This document shows, piece by piece, positions 46,101-57,000 of a stretch of DNA of 64,000 nucleotides (position 1 is its first letter; every line of letters starts with the position of its first letter). Position numbers and translations under genes: made by a program. The notes under the pieces are model-generated. The model was not told where the DNA came from and searched no databases. It worked only from the letters and a program-made list of their open reading frames with translations. The stretch comes from Apostichopus japonicus (Eukaryota; Echinodermata; Holothuroidea; Aspidochirotida; Stichopodidae), in the NCBI RefSeq assembly GCF_037975245.1, contig NC_092574.1:27140713-27204712 (forward strand), given 5' to 3'.

Positions 46101-49100
46101 GCAGACGGGTATAATGGGAGGGGCTACTTGTCCTGTTGAGACAATGAAAGAGTTTAAAGAGCAGCTCAATATCCGTTTACTGGTAAGGATCTCGATGTAT
46201 CATCTCTGTGATAGGCATAATGGGAGGGGCTACTTGTCCTGTTGAGACAATGAAAGAGTTTAAAGAGCAGCTCAATGTCCGTTTACTGGTAAGGATCTCG
46301 ATGTATCATCTCTGTGATAGGCATAATGGGAGGGGCTACTTGTCCTGTTGATACAATGAAAGAGTTTAAACAGCAGCTCAATGTCCGTATACTAGTAATG
46401 ATCTCGATGTATCATCTCTGTGATAGGCATAATGGGAGGGGCTACTTGTCCTGTTGAGACAATGAAAGAGTTTAAAGAGCAGCTCAATGTCCGTATACTA
46501 GTAAGGATCTCGATGTATCATCTCTGTGATAGGCATAATGGGAGGGGCTACTTGTCCTGTTGAGACAATGAAAGAGTTTAAACAGCAGCTCAATGTCCGT
46601 ATACTAGTAAGGATCTCGATGTATCATCTCTGTGATAGGCATAATGGGAGGGGCTACTTGTCCTGTTGAGACAATGAAAGAGTTTAAAGAGCAGCTCAAT
46701 GTCCGTTTACTGGTAAGGATCTCGATGTATCATCTCTGTGATAGGCATAATGGGTGGGGCTACTTGTCCTGTTGAGACAATGAAAGAGTTTAAACAGCAG
46801 CTCAATGTCCGTATACTAGTAAGGATCTCGATGTATCATCTCTGTGATAGGCATAATGGGAGGGGCTACTTGTCCTGTTGAGACAATGAAAGAGTTTAAA
46901 GAGCAGCTCAATGTCCGTATACTGGTAAGGATCTCGATGTATCTATCATCTCTGTGATAGGTAACCCAAAGCAAGGCTTGTCAATTAATATCATGTATGA
47001 CCTGCAACAGTAAAATCAAACATTCGTTGGAGAAAATTGCCTGAGAGAACCAAACTCTCACCACGCCTAGTTGGAGCAATGATCAGGGTTGAATATGATG
47101 TTTAAGCATAATGCCATAAACGTATGTTTACCCGATAAGTAGATTGTGGTCCGACTTTTTTTCTCGGGCCGGATTGAAAGCTTTATCAGTCCGGATTTGC
47201 CTCGCGGCAGACTGTTGAGAACCCTTATATACTCCAAGTCTGAAGCTGAATTCGAACCCATCCTCTCACACTGTATGCCGAAGAGTCTTCGGACCTTGAC
47301 CTTGTTTGCGGCATTATACCGTTATACACTCTCCTGTGATTATCAGTTGTATTCATACATGTATTGGTTTAATTAACTGGTTTGGACGTCTCATCAGACA
47401 CGCCACGATAGGTCGCATGTTACATATGATATATTCTAGGATTGTAATCTTAGTTACATGTTTATACTAGAATGTTTTCTACTGTTTCACTAGCCTGGGT
47501 TTGGCATGACGGAGTGTAGTCTTGGGGTTTTAACGATCTTGGTAGATGGTGACATGGAGAACAGTGGTGCTGGTGGAAGACCTTTTGAACATATTGAGGT
47601 AGTGTATCTCTTCATATTTTTCTTCTTTTTGCATTTTCAATTGATAGATAAGTGAAGGATTTTGTGTTGGGGGCTTAAGGCGGGATAGCGAAATTGTCGT
47701 TCGTTCAAAAGCCCACGTCGTGTTTTCGTCGTGTTTGCAATTCAAACGAAAAGTACCATATTCATGTTAGTATATAGCAACCGTACGGCGGCGCGACCTG
47801 CGAAAACAGACTTAAATGGAGCTCGTCGAATACCAATCCATAAATCTATACTGACTATCTGAACTTCAGCTTAAAATAATAGATCCAAAGACAAACAAGA
47901 TTTCTCCAGTGGATACAACCGGGGAGCTCTGTGTTCGAGGGTACAACGTTATGAGAGGCTATTGGAATGACCCAGAAAAAACAAGGGAAGCGATTGACGA
48001 AGAAAAATGGTTCCACACAGGGTAAGATATAACAGTAATAAACAGTTATCGGATACAAATATATTTAACTTTAGCCAATTTTTAAACTGTAACAGTAATA
48101 TCATTTCAAACGACCTCCCATGTTTGACCTGTAACAGTAATATCATTTCAATGAAGGACCTGTCATGTTAGACCTGTAACAGTGATATCATTTTAATGAA
48201 GGACTTCTCATGTTTAACCCATGGTACTATTGGTTTGAATGGTTGCTTCTTGTGCCACTGTAAATGGAAATGTTGTTCAGCATGTTTGAATAGTTGCCTC
48301 TGAGTATCACTGTAAAGGGACATGCTGTTACACATGTTTCAATGGTTGCCTCTTAGTATCACTGTAAAGGAACATGTTGATACTCATGTTCGAACGGTAG
48401 CCTCTTAGTATCATTGTAAAGGGACGTGCTGTTACACATGTTTAGCCAGTTCTGTTTAGCCTAAAGTGATATTCATTCATTAGTTTTCATCATATATGTT
48501 TGAAAAAATATTTTAAAACTCAAAAACTTTACAATTGCTTCAAATATTAGTGATTTGGCGAGTATGTCGTCTGAGGGACGCTGTACCATTGTTGGAAGGT
48601 TAAAGGATATGGTAATACGAGGTGGAACTAACATTTTCCCGGCAGAAATCGAACAGTTCCTCTATGAACATGAGAAAATTGAAGATGCTCAGGTATTATT
48701 GATAATGTAATTGACGAACTTATAAGATCAGCTGGGTTGGGGTGGGGAGGGGCGGGGGCGGGGTACAGAGACACGAAGTGCTATTTTTAAATTGAAAATG
48801 AGGGAGGGGGTATTGATTTGCGTGAAATTCTAAGATATTGTAGTTTGGCATTCTTTTATCAACGCTAGGTATACAATCTATCCGTAGTTGGTTACAATTT
48901 TTACCTCCTAAATTGATTTCATCCGTACCCATTCGATGCGGTAATTTTCGTAACTATTTTAAGTCGTAAACTGTACAGATGTTTCTCTATGAATCATTGC
49001 ATGGGGTTCACTCGAAGTGAAGGTATTGATGGTCAGTACATTAACAAACAACGACCCTTTCCATTGATAAAACTGTTAACTGCGTCTATTTGACTATCGA

Positions 49101-49851
49101 CACGAGCAGTACTTGGTTGTGAAAGATGTCTGTATGAATATTGATTATTTTATGTATATTTATGATTAATTAATAACTGTCTTTGACTGTGGCATATTGA
49201 ACCCTGTAGGTGATTGGAGTACCCGACGACGTAATGGGTGAAGAGCTGTGTGCGTGCATTAAGCTTAAAGAAGGAAAAACAGCTACTGCAGATGAGATTA
49301 AAGAATATTGCACGGGAAAGGTAATAACTGGCCATATTTAATGGATTAACTGCAAATTTATACTGAAAAGAAGTTACTTTAATCTAACTAGATTTAAATG
49401 GATGTATTCTATTGTTCCGACAGGTACATACCACCTCCTTGCTTTCATGTTCGTACGAAGCACATCTATTGTTCTTTTACATAATCATTTCCTGAGTAAT
49501 ATTAGTACCGGACTTCCACCGTAGCCAACCATTTCTTGATAGGTTATGACATTGTATGAGGTGGGGAATGGGTGAAGAAGGGGGTGGGAAGAGGTCTTAA
49601 ATGTCACGTACTAAAGTCCACTCATACTGTCTTATCATACGCATCAGTCAGCGGTTGTCTTGCCTTTCGTTCTTCATGTTGCATGTCTTCATTATATGCA
49701 TAGCTTGATAATTATCTCTCCTTCAACACAGATAACTCACTACAAGATACCTCGTTATGTCGAATTTGTAGATTCGTACCCAATGACTGTAACATTAAAG
49801 GTTCAAAAGTTCCAACTGCAGAAGGACATGGCAAAGAAGCTTGGTCTGTAG
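39989..49851 (+). CDS. ACSF2: ACSF2-like medium-chain acyl-CoA synthetase, 12 exons (5' exon missing)
   Basis: Exons: 39989-40178, 40963-41145, 42423-42541, 43891-44056, 44803-44898, 45683-45831, 46017-46182, 47494-47598, 47870-48021, 48551-48692, 49210-49320, 49732-49851. All junctions are GT-AG and the phases agree, giving 565 codons plus stop. The enzyme (ANL superfamily) activates fatty acids with ATP to acyl-adenylate and then acyl-CoA. Its vertebrate relative is mitochondrial and prefers medium chains. Motifs in order: [24 protein letters not shown], the AMP-binding loop [10 protein letters not shown] (split by an intron after TS), [56 protein letters not shown], and a C-terminal KVQKF carrying the catalytic lysine. 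About 50 residues are missing at the N-terminus compared with vertebrate ACSF2, so a first exon with the targeting peptide lies upstream, unseen. In the last motif the residue before the lysine is Leu, usually Gly. Confidence 0.92.
40963..41145 (+). CDS. ACSF2: ACSF2 exon B
   Basis: 61 codons, phase 0 to 0. Contains [14 protein letters not shown] and [19 protein letters not shown], highly typical of ACSF2. Confidence 0.92.
42423..42541 (+). CDS. ACSF2: ACSF2 exon C
   Basis: Acceptor TATTTTAG, donor CAG/GTATGG. Encodes [20 protein letters not shown]. Leaves in phase 2. Confidence 0.88.
42990..43755 (+). repeat. 31-bp CT-rich minisatellite in ACSF2 intron
   Basis: About 25 copies of a 28-31-bp unit (CCATCCTCTATTCCCTTACA plus CCTGCCTCCCC). 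It yields a proline- and leucine-rich open frame of 282 codons on the plus strand. The frame lies in the intron between exons C and D and has no splice signals, so it is not a gene. Confidence 0.92.
43891..44056 (+). CDS. ACSF2: ACSF2 exon D
   Basis: Acceptor CTCTACAG, donor TCA/GTGAGT. Ends with DPINIQFTS, the first residues of the AMP-binding loop. Confidence 0.9.
44803..44898 (+). CDS. ACSF2: ACSF2 exon E
   Basis: Acceptor TTCTTTTCAG, donor CAG/GTAATT. Encodes [19 protein letters not shown], the rest of the phosphate-binding loop. Confidence 0.92.
45683..45831 (+). CDS. ACSF2: ACSF2 exon F
   Basis: Acceptor ATCTTCCAG, donor AAG/GTAATT. Encodes [17 protein letters not shown] (the conserved His next to the acyl pocket). 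Leaves in phase 2. Confidence 0.92.
46017..46182 (+). CDS. ACSF2: ACSF2 exon G (source of the 106-bp array)
   Basis: Acceptor CTGTACAG, donor CTG/GTAAGG. Encodes [15 protein letters not shown] and [14 protein letters not shown]. The 3' 72 bases plus the donor recur downstream. Confidence 0.92.
46111..46965 (+). repeat. Eight-copy 106-bp tandem repeat of exon end plus splice donor
   Basis: ATAATGGGAGGGGCTACTTG occurs at 46111, 46217, 46323, 46429, 46535, 46641, 46747 (one mismatch) and 46853. The period is exactly 106 bp. The first copy is the real exon G end. Each later copy repeats the coding sequence through CAGCTCAATGTCCG and a donor-like CTGGTAAGGATC or CTAGTAAGGATC. A 106-bp period is not a multiple of 3. 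Joined after exon G, a copy entered at its GATAG/GC site would hit a stop at once, so the extra copies are probably intronic and silent. Confidence 0.92.
47494..47598 (+). CDS. ACSF2: ACSF2 exon H
   Basis: Acceptor GTTTCACTAG, donor GAG/GTAGTG. 35 codons with [11 protein letters not shown] (adenylation motif A5) and [11 protein letters not shown]. It is too short to stand out as an open frame, but phases and motif order require it. Confidence 0.85.
47870..48021 (+). CDS. ACSF2: ACSF2 exon I
   Basis: Acceptor GAACTTCAG, donor GG/GTAAGA, phase 0 to 2. Encodes [20 protein letters not shown] and EEKWFHTG. Confidence 0.9.
48022..48450 (+). repeat. Short tandem repeats in ACSF2 intron
   Basis: Two families occur: CTGTAACAGTAATATCATTT (four copies, 48025-48195) and TGGTTGCCTCTTAGTATCAC with GGGACATGCTGTTACACATG (about 62-65-bp units, 48240-48445). 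Confidence 0.75.
48551..48692 (+). CDS. ACSF2: ACSF2 exon J
   Basis: Acceptor AAATATTAG, donor CAG/GTATTA. Encodes DLASM and [20 protein letters not shown], the hinge and A8 motif. Confidence 0.92.
49210..49320 (+). CDS. ACSF2: ACSF2 exon K
   Basis: Acceptor ACCCTGTAG, donor AAG/GTAATA. 37 codons, [21 protein letters not shown]-terminal domain. Confidence 0.92.
49732..49851 (+). CDS. ACSF2: ACSF2 exon L (terminal)
   Basis: Acceptor CCTTCAACACAG. Encodes [20 protein letters not shown] then [11 protein letters not shown], and ends in TAG (49849-49851). The lysine of the A10 motif is present. Confidence 0.92.
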   Translation: MTHYKIPRYVEFVDSYPMTVTLKVQKFQLQKDMAKKLGL

Positions 49852-50251
49852 TGCAAGGCAGTGAGATTAAAGGGAATTCCGGTGCTCAAACTCTCGTGGA
49901 TGTGGAAGAACGCTTTCTTTCTAAGATCTGAAATAAGAATAGTATTATGAGTAATTATTTAAAACTGTTTTTGGCTGAGATAACTAAATTCATATTGTAA
50001 CGTGGAAGTTCATTATAGAAATTCATCAATCAACCGTGTGTCTTGTCGATTGACGTGGCCACGGAACTATTCGTAAACACTCTTAATTTATGCTTAGTAT
50101 TTGTACAATTAAGTTCTAGTCCCCTAGTAGACCTTTAAATCATTTTTTTTTGTGGTTTAAGATCTACATTCCTCAAGTCAGAGATTTTAACGTTATCCCT
50201 TTAAGTAGCAAGGGCTTATTGGGCTTCTCGAAGTCATCTTTTATAAATAAA
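49852..50251 (+). terminator. ACSF2 3' UTR with poly(A) signal
   Basis: About 400 bp downstream of the stop, AATAAA at 50246-50251 is the first canonical poly(A) signal seen. Confidence 0.5.
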
Positions 50252-50985
50252 CCGTCTTGAAGGAGGGGTGGGGAGGGTTGTGGTAGGAATGGAAATCAGC
50301 TTATATGGTGGAGTTTTTGTGTGTATTCTGAATATATTAACACAGATATTAGATATGACATATTAGAATTGTAATGTATGCAATGTGCAATTCTCTCCGT
50401 ATCGTATCATTCTTTGTATATTGTACGTTTTTTCATTCTGTTTTCTACTTGATGTTTAATTTAGATCCGTATTTACTTTAGATTTTTATAGACTGAAATC
50501 AGTTTAAAGCATATCTGTACTTGAGAGAGAACCATAAGCACAGATTTTTTGGCAAATTTTCCGTGACCTAGGAGGATACCAATTCGCAACGTCACGCTTT
50601 ATGCGTTTGAAAATTGAGGAAAAGGACGCCCATGACACCCTTTATTTTATGCAGTCTCCAGCAATCGTTTTAACCAGAAGTTTTTAGGTTTTGTGCCACC
50701 GCTGACTTTAAATCAAGCATGCTTTATAAACATGTAAATGTAGCAATGTATTTGGTAGAATTTGTTCTAGTTTGGTCGACTCAGAATTGAAAGCTGCCAC
50801 CGTTTTTGATAGATTACCGTATATTGCACATATGGTGGTAACTTATACCATGACTCCATAATTCGCAGACCTTGTTGGGTAATACATATCTGCAAAAATA
50901 GAAACTTCACTGACCACGTCAAATTTAAGTTCAAGTTTTAATCTGTAAAGCCTTAAAGCAAGCAACTGAAATTGATTGGCACAAT
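50252..50985. other. Intergenic, no gene seen
   Basis: AT-rich with no recognised feature. Confidence 0.35.
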
Positions 50986-50989
50986 CAAA

Positions 50990-51960
50990 GGAGGAAACAA
51001 TTTTTTTTCTGTCGTTTGTTATAAGGAGTGACTTCAACTCTTTACGAAGAGTGGCTCCAAGCAAAATTTAAAAAAAATATGTAGGATTTCACCCTTATAG
51101 GTAGAGTGAAAATAATCATGAACACTCTCAAAGGGTGAATTGTATATCTTTAGAAATTAAGAGACACATATCAGGCGAAGAGTGACGTCAACTCTTCACG
51201 AAGAGTGGCTCCATGTAAAAAGTAAGATAAATTATGTAGGATTTCACTCTTAAAGGAAGATTGTAGATAATCTTGAACACTCTCAAATGGTAAATTGTCT
51301 CTCTTTAAAAATTATGAGAAGCATATGAGGCGAAGAGCGACGTCAACACTTCACGAAGAGTGGCTCCAAGTAAAAAGTAAGATAAATTATGTAGGATTTC
51401 ACTCTTAAAGGAAGATTGTAGATAATCTAGAACACTCTCAAATGGTAAATTGTCTCTCTTTAAAAATTATGAGAAGCATATCAGGCGAAGAGCGACGTCA
51501 ACACTTCACGAAGAGTGGCTCCAAGCAAAATGAAGATACATTATGTAGGATTTCCCTTTTATAGAAAGAATGAAGATAATCGTAAACACTCTCAAAGAGT
51601 GAATTGTCTCTCTTTATGAATTTAGTGACGCATACCAGGCGAGGAGCGACTTCAACTCTTCAAGAAGAGTGGCTCCAAGCAAAAGAACACATGAAGGATT
51701 TCACTCTCTTATAGGAAGATAGGATATAATCTTTAATACTCTCAAAGAGTGAATTGTCTCTCTCAAGGAATGTAGTGACGCATACCAGGCGGGGAGTGAC
51801 TTCAACTCTTCACGAAGAGTGGCTCAAAGCATAAACAACACATGTAGGATTTAACTCTAGGAAGATTGGAGATAATGTTTAACACTCTCAAAGCGCATGA
51901 ATTGTCTCCCGTTGGTAATTACGAGACGTATGAAAGGCGTCCCCGTTAAACAATAAACTA
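50990..51960. repeat. 154-bp satellite, six copies
   Basis: CGAAGAGTGGCTCCAAG recurs at about 51045, 51199, 51354, 51509, 51663 and 51813 (period 150-155 bp). Each unit carries ACTCTTCACGAAGAGT, a palindrome with 7-bp arms. Most also carry CACTCTCAAAGAGTG, a second palindrome, so each unit could form two hairpins. Confidence 0.9.
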
Positions 51961-53845
51961 GCGAAAAGGTCCCATATTGCAAATAGGCCAAGTATTTTTT
52001 TGCTATATAAGAAAAGGTGCACATATTCTAAATTGAGTACCCTTGGTTCAAGTTTTCTTTATAAAGTTTGCTAGATATGAAAGATTACGAACATAAGCCA
52101 AGATATACTACGACTTACATATTAGGTTTATCTGTCAGTAGTATTGAACTGTGCTATAAATATTAACGTTGCCAGGGCTGTTGAGCGTTTAGCTGTTATG
52201 TAATTAATCTTATCACAACGCAAATATTCTCTGTGATCTCAGAAGTTTTAATCGATGGATGTCATTTGCAATGATTTTGAAAGGGAAAGGAAAGTTTATC
52301 CGTTTTTCTGAAAAAAAGGAACATTTATTTACGACCCCATCCAAATGAAAAGTTATATGTTAATGATACAGTGGGCAAACATCTGTCCAACCGGATCGAA
52401 ACTATCGTCATTTTCTGTTTTATGACGCCTATACCCCTCGTTGAAGGCCCGGATAATATTACTTGCAAAGCTTGGAAAAATGGTGACATTCCGAAGTGTA
52501 GTTTAGTAAACCCAGAGGATTTATCCTCATTCTATCTCTGCCGTTTATAGAGGACACAATCGTTTTTTACCGATTCATCCCACCCTATCTAAAGGGCAAA
52601 ACGTCTGGTAATGTCATTTACAAGAGAAGCTAGATCTATGAAGTCGGTTACAGAAAAGCTTAAGCCGTAACTAGTGGTGAATAAGCTATGTTTGTGGCAG
52701 ACAGGAGACCTATTCCAAATACAGTGCCGTATAATGCAAAGGAGGAAGGTTAGGCAAATACCTACGGGTCCAAAATGATCAGCCCAAGGTCAATAACCCA
52801 AGGTCAACAGCCTCAATGTTTTGGGCCCCAAGGTCAATACTTCTGGACTAGACATACAATCTTTTCATGTTCGGTGTGTGTCTACAAAACTTAATAAAGG
52901 GAATAAGTGGTATAGGACAATGGAATGGCTTATAGATGCAAAGCGTGGTACCTGGCGGGACCAAAAGTCTCGACGTTCAGTAACCTATGGTCAAATTTTA
53001 ACAATATTCGAATTGATACATCAGTAGAAATCCGTTCATTCCAGATAAAACAAAATTTATTTGCAATAAGTGACGACAGGTACATTTGTTTTTTAAAGCA
53101 TCTTGGTTTGTTTAATTGTTATGTCTCCCGTAATAAATTTATAAAATACAAAATACTGCTTGAAAGTAATGAACACATTATGTTATACAAATGTTAATAA
53201 ATGAGCACCAATGCAACACAACTTGTTTTTATATCTATTGCTAGCCTGGTGCATGTCAGCACTCCAGTATAGCACAATTGTTAAGTAATTAAAGAGATAT
53301 ACGCATGGTAAGACCAAACCTCAATTTCAATTATTACAGATTGCGAATAGACGGCGTCAAGTCTGAATAAATTTAAAACAAAGTATGTTTTGTTATGTGG
53401 TAAACAATATCAACATACAGCAAATACAGTGTCCTAGAAGCAACAGGGTGAACTTCATGAGCCCATGATCATGTTATACCCTTGCATTTCACATCAAACC
53501 AAAGTAATGCTGAACTGTCTAACATTAGCACGCCGATATTTCATTATATCACATGAGAAGAATTCAGTTACATGAATACCACGACGAAATATCTTCTACT
53601 TAAAATGTGAGATATCTACTTGTTTAAACGAAAATAAAACGTTAATACCTATGCTATGCATTAAAACAACGAAACAACAAAAACAAAAACACTTTGGAAG
53701 TATTATTAGGAAGTATAAACATTACAAGCTAAAAGATTCCTTTTGCAGATTAACAACTTGATATAGGTTCTTGATAAACTGATAAAAGGAAAGACAAAAC
53801 CGCAAACCAAAATTAAAAGAAGAAGAATAATAGCAATACTTTCAC
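51961..53845. other. Intergenic; possible poly(A) site for minus-strand gene
   Basis: No gene is seen. TTTATT at 53056-53061 is an AATAAA on the minus strand, about 790 bp past the stop of the modular extracellular gene. Confidence 0.3.
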
Positions 53846-54012
53846 TTATATATCCGTAATGGTGCACTCCTCACGAGTAATAGCACCAATATGGCTGGTT
53901 GTACTCTGGGGACATTCAATACAGAATGTTGTTCCCACATCTGGTTGGTAAGAACCAGCTGGGCAGAAGAAACAGGATTGATCCTTCCAAAATGAACCAC
54001 GCTCACAGGGTA
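53846..54012 (-). CDS. Terminal exon: GCC2/GCC3 ephrin-receptor-like repeat
   Basis: Acceptor TTTGTGCTTTAG. Encodes [20 protein letters not shown], then [15 protein letters not shown] and [10 protein letters not shown], followed by TAA (53848-53846). The cysteine spacing (C-x10-C-x2-C-x13-C-x2-C) is that of the ephrin-receptor-like module. No usable donor precedes the stop. Confidence 0.75.
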
Positions 54013-57000
54013 CTAAAGCACAAAGAGAAAAGAGACATATACTGTATAAGAAATGAGGCATCGAATTCAAAACACTGGAACAGATTTACAACATTGATCT
54101 GTAAAGACGAAAAAGAACTTGGATTTGCATTACCTATTGGACCTCCGCTTTGCCATATTTTACCTTACCCCACCCCCTCCCAACCCTGTGACTAGATCAA
54201 ACTGTTCATATAATTGACAATAGAAATGCAGGAAGACTTGTCCACCAGATATTGGAGGCTTTACAGGCCCACCAATGACTTAAACAGATGAACTACAAGT
54301 CCACATATATACATTGCAACCACCATGGATTTACACAGATGAACTGCAAGACCATATGTATCCTCTGCAACCACCGTGGACTTACACGGATTAAATGCAA
54401 GACCACACATATCAATGAGCCACCACCGTGATAAAAAGACAGACCTACAGGGGTTTCATTGCTTATTTATAGTTATTATTAAGTTAAAAGGCGGTTTCTT
54501 GCATTACTGGACATTCTTCTGAAAGCTGAAACAATCCTAATTTTATTCGTAATAATCTTGGTTAACCAGGGTAATGTTTATGACAGTGGAAAACTGACCA
54601 CAGAGCAATGTTTGGCCGTTGATGAAAGTACCCGGCGGACAGAGTGGTGTTCCCACAACAGATAGAGTGGTGGTATTCAGATCATGAATGCGGCCAGAAA
54701 TAGATATTAAAGCGGCACCTTGCTCTACATCCTCATCGATTAAATGCCTAATAATCGGCGCTATATCTGTCTTGTTTGGTGATTCTGTCTCTGTTATAGT
54801 AAAAATGAATGGCCAATAATGAATGATAAATCATAAATAATAGATCTTACAAGTTCAAGTTAATTTTCCACTTTCCATATGTATAAACAGTAACAGAGTC
54901 AATGAAAATAATATGAAAATAATAACAGTAAACAAAATTCAAAATATGTTATAATGGAAGTGGAGGAACCAGAAGTAAGTAGAGACTTTTCGAGTCTGGA
55001 CCCTTAACAAACAAAAGAGAATTTCAAAAATCACATAAGTACAGAGAGAGTAGAGAGATAAGGAAATACAGAGAAAAAAAAAAACATAAAGCGGAAGCGA
55101 AGAAAATATAAAAGCAAATCCATACAAAGAGACAATATAACAACTCAGCGTGGGTGGTTTGTACTATTAGTTAAAAGGTAATGCTTGAGTTTTCTTTTAA
55201 ATGTGTTAAGAGTATTTGAGTTTTTGATACTTGATCAAGTGAGTTCCAGAAATGTACACCAGTACTTCGTACTTGTGTTTGGCTGCGGATAGTTCTAGAA
55301 TATGGTTGACTTAGAGAGTGTTTGTAACGAGTGTTAAAGGTATGATGTTCTGAGTTACTACAATAAAAATTATTGAAAGCTACTGGGAGCGTACCTTTCT
55401 GTTATTTATTTAAAAAATACCAAGTTGATAATGATATAGGTCAGAGAGAGTAAGAATTTTAAGCTCTTTAAAGAGAGGTGCAGTATTACATCTAAAATGT
55501 GTATTACAAATATTACGAATGACTCGTTTTTGTAGTCTATATAACCTTTCAAGTGTTGTTCTGTGAGTACATCCCCACAGAAGGAGACTATAGTTCAAAT
55601 GAGGGAGCACTAGTGTGTTATACAATGTTAAAAGTGCACTCCGGGATAAAATGGTTTTTAGTCTATTTATGATGCCATTAGATTTTGAAATTTTAATACA
55701 GACATTATGAACGTGTTCTGTCCAATTTAGATATTCATCAATTGTTATTCCTAGAAAATTTGTATGAGGTGATGCTTTTATCTGTTGACCATCTAGCACA
55801 ACCATTATATTAATCGTGTTATGAATTTTATTGTCAAATATCATAAGTTTGTTTTCAGTATATTGAGAGATAGTTTGTTTGAATTAAGCCAGTCAGAAAT
55901 ATGATGAAATTCATTCGACATCCTTAAGAGTATCGTTAAGATTTTTATTTTGATAAAACACAGTAGTATCGTCCGCAAATAAGATAAAGTTAGATTTTCT
56001 TGACGAATAGTGAATGTCATTCATGTATAGAATAAATAACAAAGGTCCTAAAATGGATCCTTGTGGCACACCAATGTTACAAGTTAAGATTTGGGAGGAA
56101 CTACTGCCAAATTGGACATAATTGTGACGATTGTTAGGTAACTTTTGAACCAACTATGCGTTGTGCCACGTACACCGTAGGCAAGTAACTTATTCGTTAA
56201 AATATTATGGTCAATAGTATCAAATGCTTTAGAGAGATCTATGAAAATTGCGGCAGTTGATTGTCTATTGTCACAACCGGTAGAAATTTTGTCAATAAGA
56301 TTTAAGGCGGCCATGTAAGTAGAATGATTATCTCGAAAACCATACTGATTTGAATAAAGTATGTTGTGTTTTGATACAAATTTGTACAACCTATCATACG
56401 CTAAGCGTTCGAATAATTTAGAAATTGAAAGCAAGAAGTGAAATAGGTCTATAGTTAGAGAAAACCTTGGGGTCACCAGTTTTAAAGATTGGAATAATTT
56501 TAGCAGTTTTTAACTGACACGGATTACATGTGTTAATGGTTGTACTATAGCTTCCATCGTATATTTAAGAACATCATTTGTTATGTTATCATAACCTTGA
56601 CTTTTACCGTTTTTTAAATTTAATATTACAAGACGTACCTCATCTTCATTGGTAGGGAACATAACAAAAGAATTCTAAATATTACTATTTACAAAACTTT
56701 GTGGGTTGTGATGACCATTGGTTAATTTATCTGCTAAATTTTTGGCAACAGTAGAAAAGTAATTATTGAATCCATTAGCAATTATATTTTCATCAGAGGT
56801 TAAGTCGTGTTCATTGACATAAAATTTGTTACCCTGAGTTTTTCTGTCTTTGTGGAGGATTTTATTAATAACTTTCCACATATGGCTGGAGTTGTTTTTA
56901 TTCTCGCTAATAAGATTATAGTAGTAATTTTTTTTAGCATGAGTTATGGTAGTGGTAAGCATGTTTTTATAATTTGTGTAGTGTAATTTGTGGGTTGGTG

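Noticed and set aside
46200-46965. Extra ACSF2 exons in the 106-bp array
   Set aside because: From a phase-0 donor, the only acceptor-like site (GATAG/GC) leads straight into a TAA. The donor copies alone are more likely intronic.
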